14,091 nt of DNA from an uncultured Methanomethylovorans sp. Lineage in GTDB: Archaea; Halobacteriota; Methanosarcinia; Methanosarcinales; Methanosarcinaceae. The stretch is taken from NCBI GenBank assembly GCA_937968035.1, contig CALBTS010000370.1:1-14091 (forward strand). The letters run 5' to 3'. The stretch's first letter is position 1; every line of letters begins with the position of its first letter. Positions 13,396 to 14,091 of this stretch are shown here, in pieces. A program made the translations under genes and the position numbers. Under the pieces are notes generated by a model. The model saw only the letters and a program-made list of their open reading frames with translations, had not been told where the DNA came from and searched no databases.

Positions 13396-14007
13396 ATGAG
13401 AGGCAAACTGATCACTTTAGAGGGTATCGATGGCTCCGGCAAGTCTACTATATGCCGGTTACTGCAGGATGAAAAAAGGTTTTCAGGTTGTGTCTTTACC
13501 CGGGAGCCTACTACAAGCTGGCTTGGTGATGCCGTGAACCGCGCCCTTCGCAGCGATACGGACCATATAGCGGAACTCATGCTCTTTCTTGCAGACCACG
13601 CTGACCATATTTCCAGGCTTATTCGCCCTTCCCTTGAAAATGGATCCAATATCATATCTGACAGGTATTCTGCAAGCAGATGCGCCTACCAGGGAGTTAC
13701 CCTTGCAGGTTTATTTGACGAGCCATTGGACTGGATACGTTCCCTGCATAAAGGCTGGACCATAGATCCAGATATGATACTTCTTTTTGACATTGACCCC
13801 CTGGTTGCTGTAAAGCGCTGCGGTGACCGCGGGGAACGCTCGAAGTTCGAGAAGATGGAGTTCCTGAAAAAAGTACGCAGCAATTACCTGCGCCTTGCAG
13901 CAGAAGAACCCTCAAGGTTTGTTGTGGTCAATGCTGACAGACCTTTGGACGAAGTAAAAGAAGAAGTGTTCGGGATCATTTGCCGTGAATTAGAAGGCCG
14001 GGAATAA
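13396..14007 (+). CDS. tmk: Thymidylate kinase (dTMP kinase)
   Basis: The 203-residue protein, normal for the family, phosphorylates dTMP to dTDP with ATP on the route to dTTP. It has the P-loop EGIDGSGKST (9-18), the substrate motif FTREPT (34-39), and the dTMP-binding DRY segment SDRYSASRCAYQG (88-100), followed by the ATP-binding LID region with Arg and Lys (GDRGERSKFEK, about 152-162). LLFDIDPLVAVKR is the strand before the LID. The start is the first ATG in frame and has an AT-rich box upstream but no Shine-Dalgarno site. It follows the 42-residue zinc-ribbon gene and ends before a T6 run. Confidence 0.93.
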   Translation: MRGKLITLEGIDGSGKSTICRLLQDEKRFSGCVFTREPTTSWLGDAVNRALRSDTDHIAELMLFLADHADHISRLIRPSLENGSNIISDRYSASRCAYQGVTLAGLFDEPLDWIRSLHKGWTIDPDMILLFDIDPLVAVKRCGDRGERSKFEKMEFLKKVRSNYLRLAAEEPSRFVVVNADRPLDEVKEEVFGIICRELEGRE

Positions 14008-14028
14008 AGAACTTAGTTGTTCCAATTC

Positions 14029-14034
14029 TTTTTT
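14029..14034 (+). terminator. T6 run after tmk
   Basis: TTTTTT lies about 20 bases after the tmk stop and is flanked by AATTC on both sides. This is the usual form of an archaeal intrinsic terminator. Confidence 0.4.
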
Positions 14035-14055
14035 CAATTCTCCCGGCTCTAAGGA

Positions 14056-14091
14056 TCACAGATCGTTAGCATCAGCGAACTTGATGAGGGT
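14056..14091 (-). CDS. Possible C-terminus of a convergent gene (cut by window edge)
   Basis: The minus strand reads TLIKFADANDL followed by TGA at 14056-14058. The codons look natural and the position, convergent with tmk, is plausible. Only eleven residues are visible, so no family can be named and the frame could be chance. Confidence 0.25.
   Translation of the reverse strand, partial: TLIKFADANDL

Noticed and set aside
14056..14058. TGA as selenocysteine codon
   Set aside because: Selenocysteine use is known in Methanococcales and Methanopyrus but not in Methanosarcinales, and no SECIS-like structure can be seen.
1..14091. CRISPR array, tRNA or rRNA genes, complete insertion sequence
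   Set aside because: No regular direct repeats, no cloverleaf with a T-loop, no rRNA stretches and no transposase frame were seen on either strand.

Overview
This window is archaeal and almost certainly from a methylotrophic methanogen of the order Methanosarcinales. The strongest sign is a complete methanogenesis marker protein 14 gene (6156-7595). Supporting signs are Shine-Dalgarno sites of the GGTGAT/GGAG type, TATA boxes about 26 bases before many starts, an archaeal DUF166 protein, a PHP-type DNA polymerase X, an EFR1-like flavodoxin/ferredoxin protein and tiny zinc-ribbon proteins. Genus and species cannot be fixed from the sequence alone.

Layout. (1) 1-535, minus strand: a small metal-binding HMA chaperone followed by the N-terminus of a protein with its own HMA domain, probably a Cu(I)-exporting ATPase that runs off the left edge. 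(2) 536-898: no intact gene, but a decayed tyrosine-recombinase fragment (about 639-790). (3) 899-3141, plus strand: two overlapping genes for an exported, very acidic protein of 597 residues and a membrane-anchored protein of 150 residues, neither of a family I recognise. (4) 3268-3408: a 46-residue CxxC protein. (5) 3511-5484, minus strand: an Mrr-like nuclease with PH-like repeats, followed by an EFR1-type flavodoxin/ferredoxin protein. (6) 5722-7595, plus strand: thioredoxin and methanogenesis marker 14, apparently one operon. (7) 7596-8006: a hairpin, a candidate structured leader with a 12-codon leader peptide and a very basic 35-residue protein on the minus strand, and a promoter-like site on the opposite strand. 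(8) 8007-10442, minus strand: DUF166 protein and DNA polymerase X, probably co-transcribed. (9) 10523-13168: a P2-like cation ATPase, divergent from DUF166. (10) 13223-13351: a 42-residue zinc-ribbon protein. (11) 13396-14007: thymidylate kinase. (12) The extreme right edge may hold the C-terminus of a convergent gene.

Taken together this is mostly housekeeping DNA (dTTP supply, repair, redox, ion and metal transport, methanogenesis). The accessory-looking parts are the recombinase relic beside the exported pair, and the gap at 7596-8006, where I see the most unexplained structure. I see no tRNA, rRNA, CRISPR array or complete insertion sequence. Many plus-strand starts sit about 26 bases after a TATA box with no Shine-Dalgarno site, so leaderless transcripts look common here.
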